From Pseudomonas fluorescens (GTDB lineage Bacteria; Pseudomonadota; Gammaproteobacteria; Pseudomonadales; Pseudomonadaceae), in assembly GCF_002022275.1 (NCBI RefSeq), contig NZ_MSDF01000007.1, positions 244,394 to 308,393 of the forward strand: a stretch of 64,000 nt of DNA, in the 5' to 3' direction. The translations under genes and the position numbers were made by a program. Shown in pieces: positions 42,858 through 51,953 of the stretch. How positions within the stretch are numbered: the stretch's first letter is position 1; every line of letters starts with the position of its first letter. The notes under the pieces are model-generated. The model saw nothing but the letters and a program-made list of their open reading frames with translations. It ran no database searches and was not told where the DNA came from.

Positions 42858-45005
42858 TCAGGCAAATATCGTGTTCTGGGCGGCTTTCTCGAGCAACAGC
42901 GCTGGCGGTGTGAACCGTTCCCCATACTGCTCAGCCAGATACCTCGCGCGCGCGATGAAGTCGTTCAAGCCGTATTGATTAATAAACTGCAACGCGCCAC
43001 CACTCCACGCGGCAAAGCCGATGCCGAAGATCGAACCAACGTTGGCATCAGCCGTGGACATCAACAAGCCCTCCTCCACACAACGCACGGTTTCGATGGC
43101 CTGGATAAACAGCAACCGGTCACGCACATCCTGCGGCGAGATCTGTTTGCCGGGTTGTTCGAACCGGGCTTTCAGCTCTGGCCACAGGTGTTTCTGCCCG
43201 CCTGCGGGGTAGTCATAAAACCCGCCGCCTGCCGCCTTGCCCATGCGCTTGTACTCATTCACCAACAGATCGATCACCTGCGTCGCCGGGTGCGTCGGCA
43301 CCGCCTTACCTTCCGCCTGTAGATCCTTCGCCGCTTGCTGTCGGATATGGCTCATCAAGCTGAGCGACACTTCATCCGACACGGCCAACGGCCCCACCGG
43401 CATACCGGCCTTGCGTGCTTCGGTCTCGATCATCGGCGCGGCCACGCCTTCGCCAAGCATGGCAATGCCTTCGTTGGTGAAGGTGCCGAACACCCGCGAG
43501 GTGAAGAAGCCTCGGCTGTCGTTGACCACGATCGGGGTTTTCTTGATTTGCAGTACGAAATCGAAACCTCGGGCCAGGGTTTCGTCGCTGGTCTTCACGC
43601 CTTTGATGATTTCAACCAACGGCATTTTGTCGACCGGGCTGAAGAAATGCAGGCCGATGAACTTGGCTTGATCGGGCACCGCTGTCGCCAAGCCACTGAT
43701 GGGCAAGGTCGAGGTGTTGGAAGCTATCACCGCTTCTGCGCCGACCACGTTTTGCGCAGCAGCCGTCACTTTGGCTTTGAGTTCACGGTCTTCAAACACG
43801 GCTTCGATAATCAGGTCGCAACCGGCCAAATCAGCGTCGCCGGCCACGGGATAAATCCGCGCGAGGATGGTTTCGCGCTGTTCGGCGGTCATTTGCCCAC
43901 GGCTGACCTTCTTGTCCAGCAACGCCGCCGAGTGTGCCTTGCCCTTTTCAGCGGCGGCCAGGTTGATGTCCTTGAGCACCACCTCGACACCTGCGCTGGC
44001 GCTGACATACGCGATGCCCGCCCCCATCATCCCGGCACCGAGCACGCCGACTTTGCGCGTGACATAAGGCGCAAAACCTTTGGGCCGCGAGCTGCCAGCA
44101 TTGATTTCATTGAGCTGGAACCAGAAGGTGCCAATCATGTTTTTGGCGACTTGCCCGGTCACCAGCTCGGTGAAATAGCGGGTTTCGATCAGGTGCGCGG
44201 TGTCGAAATCGACCTGGGCACCCTCGACCGCGGCGCAGAGAATTTTCTCCGGCGCGGGGAAGCAGCCATTGGTTTTACTGCGCAAAATCGACGGCGCGAT
44301 AGCCAGCATCTGCGCAACTTTTGGGTGCGACGGTGTGCCGCCGGGAATCTGATAGCCCTTGTTGTCCCACGGCTGTTTGGCCTCGGGATTGGCCAGAATC
44401 CAGGCGCGGGATTTGGCCAAAAGCTCATCACGACTCAACGCCAACTCATTGACCAACCCCGCCTGCAACGCCTGCTGCGGACGGACTTTCTTGCCCTCCA
44501 GCAAATAGGGCAGAGCCTTTTCCAACCCGAGCATGCGCACCATGCGCACCACCCCGCCGCCGCCCGGCAAGAGGCCCAGAGTGACTTCCGGCAAGCCAAG
44601 CTGCACGGATTTATCGTCCAGCGCGACGCGGTAATGGCACGCCAGGCAAATTTCCCAACCACCGCCCAGCGCGGCGCCATTGATCGCTGCCACTACCGGT
44701 TTACCAAGGGTTTCCAGGCGGCGCAGTTGCGACTTCAGTACCACCACGCCGTCGTGGAAATCCTTGGCGTGAGCCTTGTCGACCTTGATCAGTTCATTGA
44801 GGTCGCCGCCAGCAAAAAAGGTCTTCTTCGCCGAGGTGATGACCACGCCGGCAATGCTGTCCTTCTCCGCTTCCAGACGCGTGACGGTGGCCGCCATGGC
44901 CTCGCGGTACACGCCGTTCATGGTGTTGGCGCTCTGGCCGGGCATGTCGAGGGTCAGCACCACGATCTGGTCCTGGCCTTTTTCGTAACGAATGGCTTCG
45001 GTCAT
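42858..45005 (-). CDS. bifunctional enoyl-CoA hydratase/3-hydroxyacyl-CoA dehydrogenase (FadB/FadJ-like)
   Basis: A 715-aa multifunctional beta-oxidation alpha subunit. Residues 1-190 form a crotonase domain (KKTFFAGGDLNELIK, AINGAALGGGWEICLAC). The NAD-binding domain starts near residue 317 (KVGVLGAGMMGAGIAYVSA) with HFFSPVDKMPLVEII further on, and the C-terminal 3HCDH domain follows. It lies 15 bp downstream of a thiolase gene in one transcript. The pair is a second fad-type set, distinct from a canonical fadBA by its gene order (thiolase first). Confidence 0.94.
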   Translation of the reverse strand: MTEAIRYEKGQDQIVVLTLDMPGQSANTMNGVYREAMAATVTRLEAEKDSIAGVVITSAKKTFFAGGDLNELIKVDKAHAKDFHDGVVVLKSQLRRLETLGKPVVAAINGAALGGGWEICLACHYRVALDDKSVQLGLPEVTLGLLPGGGGVVRMVRMLGLEKALPYLLEGKKVRPQQALQAGLVNELALSRDELLAKSRAWILANPEAKQPWDNKGYQIPGGTPSHPKVAQMLAIAPSILRSKTNGCFPAPEKILCAAVEGAQVDFDTAHLIETRYFTELVTGQVAKNMIGTFWFQLNEINAGSSRPKGFAPYVTRKVGVLGAGMMGAGIAYVSASAGVEVVLKDINLAAAEKGKAHSAALLDKKVSRGQMTAEQRETILARIYPVAGDADLAGCDLIIEAVFEDRELKAKVTAAAQNVVGAEAVIASNTSTLPISGLATAVPDQAKFIGLHFFSPVDKMPLVEIIKGVKTSDETLARGFDFVLQIKKTPIVVNDSRGFFTSRVFGTFTNEGIAMLGEGVAAPMIETEARKAGMPVGPLAVSDEVSLSLMSHIRQQAAKDLQAEGKAVPTHPATQVIDLLVNEYKRMGKAAGGGFYDYPAGGQKHLWPELKARFEQPGKQISPQDVRDRLLFIQAIETVRCVEEGLLMSTADANVGSIFGIGFAAWSGGALQFINQYGLNDFIARARYLAEQYGERFTPPALLLEKAAQNTIFA

Positions 45006-45020
45006 GACAATTCCTTGGGC

Positions 45021-46226
45021 TCAGAGGCGTTCGATAATGGTGGCGATGCCCATGCCACCGCCGACACACAGGGTGGCCAGGCCGTAGCGCTGCTGACGCA
45101 CTTCCAGCTCGTCGAGCAACGTGCCAAGGATGGCGCAGCCAGTGGCGCCCAACGGGTGGCCCATGGCGATGGAGCCGCCGTTAACGTTGACGCGCGTGGC
45201 GTCGATGCCCATGTCTTTGATGAATTTGAGGACGACAGAAGCAAACGCTTCGTTGACTTCGAACAGGTCGATGTCTTCCACACGCAGGCCGGCTTTGGCG
45301 AGGGCTTTACGGGTGGCCGGCGCGGGGCCGGTGAGCATGATGGTCGGGTCAGTGCTGGTGACCGCAGTGGCGACGATGCGCGCCCGCGGCTGAAGGCCCA
45401 GTTCGCGGCCCTTGGCTTCGGAGCCGATCAGCATCAGCGCGGCACCGTCGACAATGCCGGAACTGTTACCCGGCGTGTGCACGTGGTTGATGCGTTCCAC
45501 ATGACTGTAAACGCGCAGCGCGGTGGCGTCGAAGCCCATCTGCCCCATCATTTCGAAACTTGGCTTGAGCTTTCCCAGGCCTTCGAGGGTGGAGTCGCCC
45601 CGGATGAATTCATCGTGGTCCAGCAGCACAATGCCGTTCTGGTCCTGCACCGCGATCAGTGACTTGTTGAAGGATCCGTCTGCCCGCGCCCGCGCCGCTT
45701 TCTGCTGGGACTGTAGGGCGAAGGTGTCGACGTCCTGACGCGTGAAGCCTTCCAGCGTCGCGATCAGGTCCGCGCCGATGCCCTGCGGTGTGAAATGGCT
45801 GTGCAGATTGGTCTGCGGGTCGAGCACCCAGGCACCACCGTCGCTGCCCATGGGCACCCGTGACATGGACTCGACGCCGCCGACCACCACCAGGTCTTCA
45901 AAACCGGAACGCACTTTCATCGCACCCAGGTTCACCGCTTCAAGGCCTGAGGCGCAGAAGCGGTTGATTTGCACGCCGGCGACGCTGATGTCCCAGTCCG
46001 CCACCAGCGCGGCGGTCTTGGCAATGTCGGCGCCCTGGTCGCCCACGGGGGTGACGCAGCCTAGAACGATGTCATCCACCTGCTGCGTGTCGAGGTCGCT
46101 GCGTTGCGCGAGCGCCGTGAGCAGACCGGCCACCAGGTTTACCGGTTTGACGCTGTGCAAGGCGCCATCGGCCTTGCCTTTGCCCCGGGGCGTGCGAATC
46201 GCATCAAAGATCAAAGCGTGGGTCAT
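45021..46226 (-). CDS. acetyl-CoA C-acyltransferase (thiolase)
   Basis: A 401-aa thiolase with nucleophile Cys in [12 protein letters not shown] near residue 89, the [17 protein letters not shown]is motif near residue 350 and the catalytic CVGGGMG at the C-terminus. It precedes the FadB/FadJ-like gene by 15 bp and completes the beta-oxidation cycle for that complex. It is the first gene of the operon, with a 388-bp region upstream. Confidence 0.95.
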   Translation of the reverse strand: MTHALIFDAIRTPRGKGKADGALHSVKPVNLVAGLLTALAQRSDLDTQQVDDIVLGCVTPVGDQGADIAKTAALVADWDISVAGVQINRFCASGLEAVNLGAMKVRSGFEDLVVVGGVESMSRVPMGSDGGAWVLDPQTNLHSHFTPQGIGADLIATLEGFTRQDVDTFALQSQQKAARARADGSFNKSLIAVQDQNGIVLLDHDEFIRGDSTLEGLGKLKPSFEMMGQMGFDATALRVYSHVERINHVHTPGNSSGIVDGAALMLIGSEAKGRELGLQPRARIVATAVTSTDPTIMLTGPAPATRKALAKAGLRVEDIDLFEVNEAFASVVLKFIKDMGIDATRVNVNGGSIAMGHPLGATGCAILGTLLDELEVRQQRYGLATLCVGGGMGIATIIERL

Positions 46227-46614
46227 GACATCCTCGAACCGCTGTCGTATGTGCCCTTACCTTAGGCCCGATTGACACGGTTTCAATGACGGATGCGCTC
46301 ATCTCTTTTGACCCCCACGCTCGGACGAACGGTAGGTAGCTACGGGAAACATCGGGTTAATCGTTTTAGCTGTCTAGCAGAGGCGTTGGCGCGAAGATGG
46401 CGATAGGCCTCATGCCGTTTTAATCAGATTTACTGATTAGCTGATATTAAATGGATCTAAGCGGCGAAGAACGGGGGCTCTAAGGTTGAATCAGTAAGAA
46501 GTTGCTGCCGGGTTTTGCTGGAGCAGCTGTAAGAAAAGTGCAACGTCACATCGCGATACTGAAATTAACGGCACGCATTTGACGCTCAGGAATAACAACA
46601 AAAGGCAGTCAGCC
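46227..46614. other. intergenic region upstream of the thiolase operon and the 31-aa gene
   Basis: No gene is supported. The region must hold the leftward promoter of the thiolase operon and the rightward promoter of the small membrane-peptide gene. Its middle (about 46420-46460) is AT-rich with ATCAGATTTACTGATTAGCTG, an imperfect inverted repeat. AATAACAACAAAAGG just before 46615 resembles a Crc/Hfq A-rich target. Confidence 0.4.
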
Positions 46615-46710
46615 ATGTTTAAACATTCGAAAGTACGTCAGGCGGGACTTATTCTTTTCGCCACCACACTGATTCTGATCTTGCCCAATTTAACCAAGGT
46701 TATCGGGTGA
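46615..46710 (+). CDS. 31-aa single-span membrane peptide
   Basis: The frame encodes MFKHSKVRQAGLILFATTLI followed by LILPNLTKVIG and TGA. It has a basic N-terminus, one hydrophobic span (residues about 10-24) and a short polar end. AAAGGCAG lies upstream of the ATG at a normal distance. The composition is far from random for GC-rich DNA, and I recall similar short membrane peptides in Pseudomonas. Probably an inner-membrane small protein; function unknown. Confidence 0.65.
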   Translation: MFKHSKVRQAGLILFATTLILILPNLTKVIG

Positions 46711-46872
46711 CGGTTCGATCCTCACATTCCGTGCACACATTGCACCAGGACTGCAGCTTTTGGCAGCACCTGCCGGGACATTGCGAATAGCGGTCCTGTT
46801 GCAGGGGCTGTCTTTTTGCGTGCAGATTTCCGGTATCGTGGGCGCCACCGCCACTTCGAACCGGGCACTCTC

Positions 46873-47679
46873 TTGAATTCCACCTTCGCCTTTCTCGCCT
46901 TGCTGATCGCACTTCCGACGTCCGCCGCGCAGCTGACCATTGAGCTGGACCATGCCAGCAAGACCTGGCAGACCGCCGAGTTGCTCGCACGTAAGGATGT
47001 GCAAACGGTGCAGGTCGTGGATGACGTTTCCTACAAGCGCACCATGACCTATCGGGCGGTGCCATTGGCGGCTCTCCTGCCCGGCTTAAAATCACAGAAC
47101 CACCTGCAGGCGGTTGCCCTTGATGGTTTTGCCGCCGAACTCAGCGCCGCGCCGTTGCTGCAAACCCAGGGCGCTCGCGCATGGTTGGCGGTGGAAGATC
47201 CGGCTCATCCGTGGCCCGCACTGGCGGACGGCAAGCCGAGTGCAGGGCCGTTTTATCTGGTGTGGACTGACCCGCAAAGCGGCAATATCAGCCCGGAGCA
47301 GTGGCCGTTTCAGGTGTCCGCAATCAAGCAGTTGAAGACGGTGGCGGAGCGGTTTCCAGCCCTGCTACCCGATCCAAAGCTGGCGGCCAATGACCCGATC
47401 AATCAGGGTTTTGCGCTGTTCCAGAAAAACTGCCTGGCTTGCCACCGCCTCAATGGTGCTGGTGATGCACAGGTGGGGCCGGACCTGAATGTGCCCTACA
47501 ACCCGACCGAATATTTCAGCGGCGATTTCCTCAAGCGTTATATTCGCGACCCGCAGAGCCTGCGGCATTGGCCGCAGGCGAAGATGCCGGCATTTGCGGC
47601 CAGTGTGTTGCCGGATGGCGAGCTGGATTTGTTGGTGGGGTATTTGAAGCACATGGCGGGGCGTAAGCAGCAGCCCTGA
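46873..47679 (+). CDS. periplasmic c-type cytochrome with N-terminal oxidoreductase-like domain
   Basis: About 268 aa. Residues 1-19 form a signal (hydrophobic FAFLALLIALPTSAA), residues 20-160 a domain resembling small molybdopterin-oxidoreductase-like folds (YRAVPLAALLPGL), and the C-terminal 100 residues a class I cytochrome c with C-L-A-C-H near residue 192 and axial Met in AKMPAFA. The TTG at 46873 puts the signal first but gives it no positive charge; an earlier in-frame start near 46816 would add a 19-residue basic leader. The electron partner is unknown. Confidence 0.8.
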   Translation: MNSTFAFLALLIALPTSAAQLTIELDHASKTWQTAELLARKDVQTVQVVDDVSYKRTMTYRAVPLAALLPGLKSQNHLQAVALDGFAAELSAAPLLQTQGARAWLAVEDPAHPWPALADGKPSAGPFYLVWTDPQSGNISPEQWPFQVSAIKQLKTVAERFPALLPDPKLAANDPINQGFALFQKNCLACHRLNGAGDAQVGPDLNVPYNPTEYFSGDFLKRYIRDPQSLRHWPQAKMPAFAASVLPDGELDLLVGYLKHMAGRKQQP

Positions 47680-47699
47680 GAGCACACCACACATCAACC

Positions 47700-47802
47700 G
47701 TGGGAGCTGGCTTGTCGGGTCGCCGCATCGCTGCGATAGCGGTGGGTCAGTCACACAGGTATCAACTGACAGGCAGCAATCGCAGGCAAGCCAGCTCCCA
47801 CA
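47700..47802. repeat. variant REP doublet
   Basis: The right arm is a standard ATCGCAGGCAAGCCAGCTCC unit. The left arm reads GTGGGAGCTGGCTTGTCGGG and then carries an insertion before CTGCGAT, so it is a diverged or interrupted copy. Confidence 0.8.
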
Positions 47803-47817
47803 GTAGACCGGCCTCGC

Positions 47818-48621
47818 CTACTGCTGCTGGACTGAAATCACCGGCGTCGGCGCCACAAACACTTTCGCATGCATCTGCTCATGCCCACCCCCACGGCGCA
47901 TGCCGCGCACCGGGCAGGCGTCGAGGTAATCCAGGCCCACGGCCAGTTTCAAATGCCGTTCCGGACGCGCCAGAGTGTTGGTCACATCAAAGCTGTACCA
48001 GGCGTCATCCAGCCAAGCTTCAGCCCAGGCGTGACTGGCCAGATGCGCGGTGTCTTCGGAGTACAAATACCCCGACACATAACGCGCCGGAATCCCCAGG
48101 CTGCGCGCGCAGGCCAGGAATGCATGGGTGTGGTCCTGGCACACGCCCGCACGCCCGGCGAAGGCCTTGGCGGCGCAGGTGTCGACCTCGGTGGCGCCGG
48201 GTGTGTAAACCATCGTCTGGTTGAGTGCATGCATCAGGTCAATCAACGCGGTGCGATCACGCCGCTGATGGCAATGCTGCCCGGCAAAGCCACGCAAGGC
48301 CTCGTCGGGTTCGGTCAAACGCGTGCTGCGCAGGAACGGAAAGGCGGACTGGCTCTCGTGTTCCGCCTCGCGCAACTCGTCAATATCCACTTGGCCACGA
48401 GCGCCGATGATGATGGCGTCGTGAGGCTCATCCAGCGTCAACACATGCAGGATGTTGCCGAACGGGTCGACTTGCGCGCGCACCGGGCGTGGCAGGTCGA
48501 GCTGCCAGCTGATGACATGCTGGCGCTCGCTGTCATGGGGCGTGAGGCGCAGGTACTGAATGCTCGCACGCACCTGGTCTTCGTAGTGGTAGGTGGTTTC
48601 GTGGCTGATGGAGAGTCTCAT
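47818..48621 (-). CDS. transglutaminase-like cysteine peptidase family protein
   Basis: A 267-aa protein with an N-terminal beta domain (bacterial transglutaminase-like N-region, opening MRLSISHETTYHYED) and a catalytic core: Cys161 in GRAGVCQDHTHAF, His197 in SHAWAEAW and Asp212 in FDVTN. No signal peptide is seen. It is the third gene of an operon with a circularly permuted ATP-grasp protein and an alpha-E protein, and overlaps the alpha-E gene by 4 nt. Comparative genomics predicts these three to build or cleave a peptide; no product is known. Confidence 0.92.
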   Translation of the reverse strand: MRLSISHETTYHYEDQVRASIQYLRLTPHDSERQHVISWQLDLPRPVRAQVDPFGNILHVLTLDEPHDAIIIGARGQVDIDELREAEHESQSAFPFLRSTRLTEPDEALRGFAGQHCHQRRDRTALIDLMHALNQTMVYTPGATEVDTCAAKAFAGRAGVCQDHTHAFLACARSLGIPARYVSGYLYSEDTAHLASHAWAEAWLDDAWYSFDVTNTLARPERHLKLAVGLDYLDACPVRGMRRGGGHEQMHAKVFVAPTPVISVQQQ

Positions 48622-49568
48622 GCGGCCTCCAGGTAGGAACGGTAGATGGCGTCGCCCAACTGGCGCACCAAGGGGATAAAGTCGGTCAGCCAGGCATGCA
48701 GGCCTTCCTCGAGAATTTCGTCGATGGCGGTGAAGCGCAGACGCGCGTCCATCTCGGCGGCCAGGCGCTGGGCCGGGCGACCGTTGATGCCGGGCAGGCT
48801 GGCGAGGATCTGGTCGATCTCTTCGCTGCAGGCGCGCAACGAGCGCGGTACGTCGGCGCGTAACAGCAGCAGCTCCGCCACCTGCCGGGCGCCGGGGGCA
48901 TCGCGGTAGATCTCCGTGTAGGCCTCAAACGACGACAGCGCCCGCAGCAAGGCGCTCCACTGGTAGTAGGCGTGGGCTGTGCCGTCGCTGACGGCAGCGG
49001 CCTGGTCGCCGGCCATTTCGTAGCGTGCGTCGAGCAGGCGCAAGGTGTTGTCGGCGCGCTCGATAAACGTGCCCAGGCGAATGAATCGAAACGCATCGTT
49101 ACGCATGATGGTGCCGTACGTCGCGCCCCGGAACAGGTGCGAGCGTTCCTTGACCCATTCACAGAACCGACTCATGCCGTAGCGGCTGAGGCCTTGCTGG
49201 GCGATGTCGCGAATATCCAGCCAGGTGGCGTTGATGTTTTCCCACATGTCCGCGGTAATTCGCCCACGCACCGCATGGGCACTTGCCCGCGCAGCGCCAA
49301 GGCAGCTGTAGATGCTCGCCGGGTTGGCGGCATCCAGCGCAAAAAAGTGCAGCAACCGTTCGGCATCCAGCTCGCCATGACGCTCGTGGTAATCCTCAAG
49401 GGTCCCGGTGATCAACAGCGGCATGGCTAATTCGTGCAGGCCATCGCCGCGCCCGTCCTGAGGCATCAGGGACAGCGAATAGCTGACATCGAGCATGCGC
49501 GCGAGGTTTTCCGCGCGCTCCAGGTAGCGCGACATCCAGTACAAATCCGAGGCAGTTCTACTCAACAT
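48618..49568 (-). CDS. alpha-E (DUF403) domain protein
   Basis: A 316-aa all-helical protein opening MLSRTASDLYWMSRYLERAE, the hallmark of alpha-E proteins, with WVKERSHLFRGATYGTIMRN in the middle. No enzymatic motif is known; such proteins always accompany circularly permuted ATP-grasp ligases, probably as partner or carrier. The ATG at 49568 is 4 bp after the stop of the ATP-grasp gene. Confidence 0.93.
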   Translation of the reverse strand: MLSRTASDLYWMSRYLERAENLARMLDVSYSLSLMPQDGRGDGLHELAMPLLITGTLEDYHERHGELDAERLLHFFALDAANPASIYSCLGAARASAHAVRGRITADMWENINATWLDIRDIAQQGLSRYGMSRFCEWVKERSHLFRGATYGTIMRNDAFRFIRLGTFIERADNTLRLLDARYEMAGDQAAAVSDGTAHAYYQWSALLRALSSFEAYTEIYRDAPGARQVAELLLLRADVPRSLRACSEEIDQILASLPGINGRPAQRLAAEMDARLRFTAIDEILEEGLHAWLTDFIPLVRQLGDAIYRSYLEAA

Positions 49569-49572
49569 GGCA

Positions 49573-50982
49573 TCAGTCCTCAACCACCCAGGTGTCTTTG
49601 GTGCCGCCACCCTGAGACGAGTTGACCACCAGCGAACCTTCACGCAACGCCACGCGGGTCAAACCGCCGGGCACCACGCGGGTTTCCTTGCCGGACAAGA
49701 CGAACGGGCGCAGGTCGATATGGCGCGGCGCGATGCCGTTTTCGACAAAGGTCGGGCAGGTGGACAAACACAGGGTCGGCTGGGCGATATACGCGTGGGG
49801 CTTGGCCTTGATGCGCTCACGGAAGGCTTCGATCTCCGCCTTCGTCGACGCCGGCCCTACCAGCATGCCGTAGCCACCGGAGCCTTGGGTTTCCTTGACG
49901 ACCAGGTCCGGAAGGTTGGCCAGTACGTGGGACAGTTCGTCGGGCTTACGGCATTGAAACGTAGGAACGTTCTTCAGAATCGGCTCTTCATCCAGGTAAA
50001 AACGGATCATATCGGTGACGAAGGGGTACACCGACTTGTCGTCCGCCACCCCGGTGCCGATGGCGTTTGCCAGCACCACATTGCCCGAGCGATAGGCCGC
50101 CAGCAGGCCGGGAACGCCGAGCATGGAGTCCGGGTTGAAGGCCAGTGGGTCGAGGAAGGCATCGTCAAGGCGACGGTAGATCACGTCCACCGCCTTGGGG
50201 CCATCGGTGGTGCGCATGAATACACGGTCGTCGCGCACGAACAGGTCGGCACCTTCCACGAGCTCCACGCCCATTTCCCGGGCGAGGAAGGCATGTTCGA
50301 AGAATGCGCTGTTGAAGCGCCCCGGGGTCAGCACTACCACGCTGGGATTATCCAGGGGGCTGGAGCTTTTCAGGGTGTCGAGCAACAGGTTGGGGTAATG
50401 GTCGATGGGCGCGATGCGCTGGGCAGCGAACAGTTCGGGAAACAGGCGCATCATCATTTTGCGGTCTTCGAGCATGTAGCTGACGCCGCTCGGCGTACGC
50501 AGGTTGTCTTCAAGCACGTAGTACGTGCCGTCGCCATCGCGTACGAGGTCGACGCCGGAGATGTGGGAATACAGATCCCGATGCAGGTTAAGGCCCTGCA
50601 TCGCCAACTGGTACTGCTCGTTGGCCAGCACCTGCTCGGCTGGGATGATCCCGGCCTTGATGATGCGCTGCTCGTGGTAGAGGTCGGCGAGGAACATATT
50701 CAGCGCCTTGACACGCTGAATGCAGCCTTGCTCGACAATCCGCCATTCACTGGCCGGAATACTGCGCGGGATGGTGTCAAACGGGATCAGGCGCTCGGTG
50801 CCCTGCTCGTCGCCGTACAGGGTGAAGGTGATCCCGGCGCGGTGAAACAGTAAATCGGCCTCGCGGCGGCGCTGCGCCAGCAGTTCGGCCGGCGTTTCGG
50901 CCAACCAGCGGGCGAACTCGCGGTAATGGGGGCGAACCTGCCCTGCCCCGTCGTACATTTCGTCGTAATAAGTGCGGGTCAT
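49573..50982 (-). CDS. circularly permuted type 2 ATP-grasp protein
   Basis: A 470-aa predicted peptide ligase, first gene of the ATP-grasp / alpha-E / transglutaminase operon. Recognisable segments are GITFTLYGDEQGTERLIPFD near residue 50, the VLEDNLRTPSGVSYMLEDR stretch near residue 150, and LVVKETQGSGGYGMLVGP near residue 360, where the permuted ATP-grasp lysine and glycine loop lie. The ATG at 50982 opens on TRTYYDEMYDG, as expected for the family; the longer frame adds 21 implausible residues. Confidence 0.93.
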   Translation of the reverse strand: MTRTYYDEMYDGAGQVRPHYREFARWLAETPAELLAQRRREADLLFHRAGITFTLYGDEQGTERLIPFDTIPRSIPASEWRIVEQGCIQRVKALNMFLADLYHEQRIIKAGIIPAEQVLANEQYQLAMQGLNLHRDLYSHISGVDLVRDGDGTYYVLEDNLRTPSGVSYMLEDRKMMMRLFPELFAAQRIAPIDHYPNLLLDTLKSSSPLDNPSVVVLTPGRFNSAFFEHAFLAREMGVELVEGADLFVRDDRVFMRTTDGPKAVDVIYRRLDDAFLDPLAFNPDSMLGVPGLLAAYRSGNVVLANAIGTGVADDKSVYPFVTDMIRFYLDEEPILKNVPTFQCRKPDELSHVLANLPDLVVKETQGSGGYGMLVGPASTKAEIEAFRERIKAKPHAYIAQPTLCLSTCPTFVENGIAPRHIDLRPFVLSGKETRVVPGGLTRVALREGSLVVNSSQGGGTKDTWVVED

Positions 50983-51119
50983 GCCGTACTCCTTGTCACC
51001 CGGGCGTATGAGCTGTCGCAAGGCCCGCGCCATCGGCATAAACACTTAAAAATCAATTGGTTAAATAATCGCGCGCATTTACTCGCACCGTCCTGGTGCG
51101 CGGAATGCCCGCTGTCATG

Positions 51120-51291
51120 CCCAGCGCTTCATCGCAATGCGGGTTTTGACTATCAACAGCATAGTCAGAGTTGATTTCACTGCCCGCTCGCGGATGCGGA
51201 TAATCGCCAACATCTGCTGAACAGGATGCGTCCTACAGCTTCAGCGCTCCGCTCTTCCCTTTAGGCCACCCTCTTTGGGTGGCTTTTTTTT
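51120..51291 (+). ncRNA. candidate small RNA ending in an orphan terminator
   Basis: A strong terminator at 51265-51291 faces right, yet no gene on the plus strand lies before it, and the flanking genes both run leftward. The rraB gene has its own leftward terminator at 51343-51371. The simplest reading is a short plus-strand RNA starting somewhere between about 51120 and 51200. TTGACT at 51146 could be a -35 box, but I see no good -10 box; several GGA motifs (near 51192-51200 and 51222) are present. The start is undefined and no homologue is recognised. Confidence 0.35.
51265..51291 (+). terminator. Rho-independent terminator, plus strand, without an assigned gene
   Basis: GCCACCCTCTTTGGGTGGC forms a 7-bp stem-loop followed by eight T. 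Its orientation excludes service to the leftward genes on either side. Confidence 0.85.
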
Positions 51292-51342
51292 GGTGCGAGA
51301 AAAGGCGGCGTACGTTCCGAATGGTTTTCCCCACCACACAAA

Positions 51343-51371
51343 CAAAAACGGCCGACCCAAAGGTCAGCCGA
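51343..51371 (-). terminator. Rho-independent terminator of rraB
   Basis: On the minus strand CGGCTGACC pairs with GGTCGGCCG around TTTG, followed by TTTTTGTTT. It lies about 27 bp beyond the rraB stop. Confidence 0.82.
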
Positions 51372-51397
51372 TACGCTGCGTTGCTCATAAAATCCAG

Positions 51398-51739
51398 CTA
51401 CATGGGTAACCCACGCACCTCCTGTTTGACGCCCCATCCTTCGATGATCCCGCCCAGCGGCTCGACCACCGCCCCAAAGTCTTGCTCGAAATCTCCTATG
51501 CCGTCGTAGGTCGCAGACATGATTTTGCTCAGCTCCAGGTACCAGGCGCCGTCATCGCGCGCGCTGACCTGAGCATTCAGGGATTCTCCACGAAACCGGC
51601 CCGCAGCCCTGCGCGCACATTCCTCGTCCGGGAAAATGGCGTAGAACTCAATGGGGTGGAAGCGCGAGAAATCGAAGCCGCCTTCTTTCATGCGGCGCAG
51701 AACGTTGGTGCTGATGTCTTCTTGATAGGCTGTGCTCAT
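51398..51739 (-). CDS. rraB: RraB-family ribonuclease E inhibitor
   Basis: A 113-aa protein matching the RraB fold: FDFSRFHPIEFYAIFPDEEC near residue 22, then DGAWYLELSKIMSATYDGIG and the closing GGIIEGWGVK. In E. coli RraB binds and inhibits RNase E, altering degradosome composition. The Pseudomonas form is shorter and its action is assumed by homology. It is monocistronic with a downstream terminator. Confidence 0.88.
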   Translation of the reverse strand: MSTAYQEDISTNVLRRMKEGGFDFSRFHPIEFYAIFPDEECARRAAGRFRGESLNAQVSARDDGAWYLELSKIMSATYDGIGDFEQDFGAVVEPLGGIIEGWGVKQEVRGLPM

Positions 51740-51953
51740 GAAAAGTGCTCCTCAAATTGATGGATAGACTTTCCGTGCTTCCCGAAGCCCGCGCCCTACT
51801 GGCGCGGGTGCTACGGCAAAAAACAACACCGAGGGAAAACAAGCATGTAGCTGACAAGACCAGACCTTAGCGATTCATTCGCTGATCTCGATTGCAGAGT
51901 AGCGCGAAGCTATCACCTCCACCAGAGGGGTTTGGATAGCAGTCAGGGAATGT

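Noticed and set aside
43335..45662. Long plus-strand open frame opposite the FadB-like gene and thiolase
   Set aside because: It crosses two convincing minus-strand genes and has shadow-type composition with no recognisable motif.
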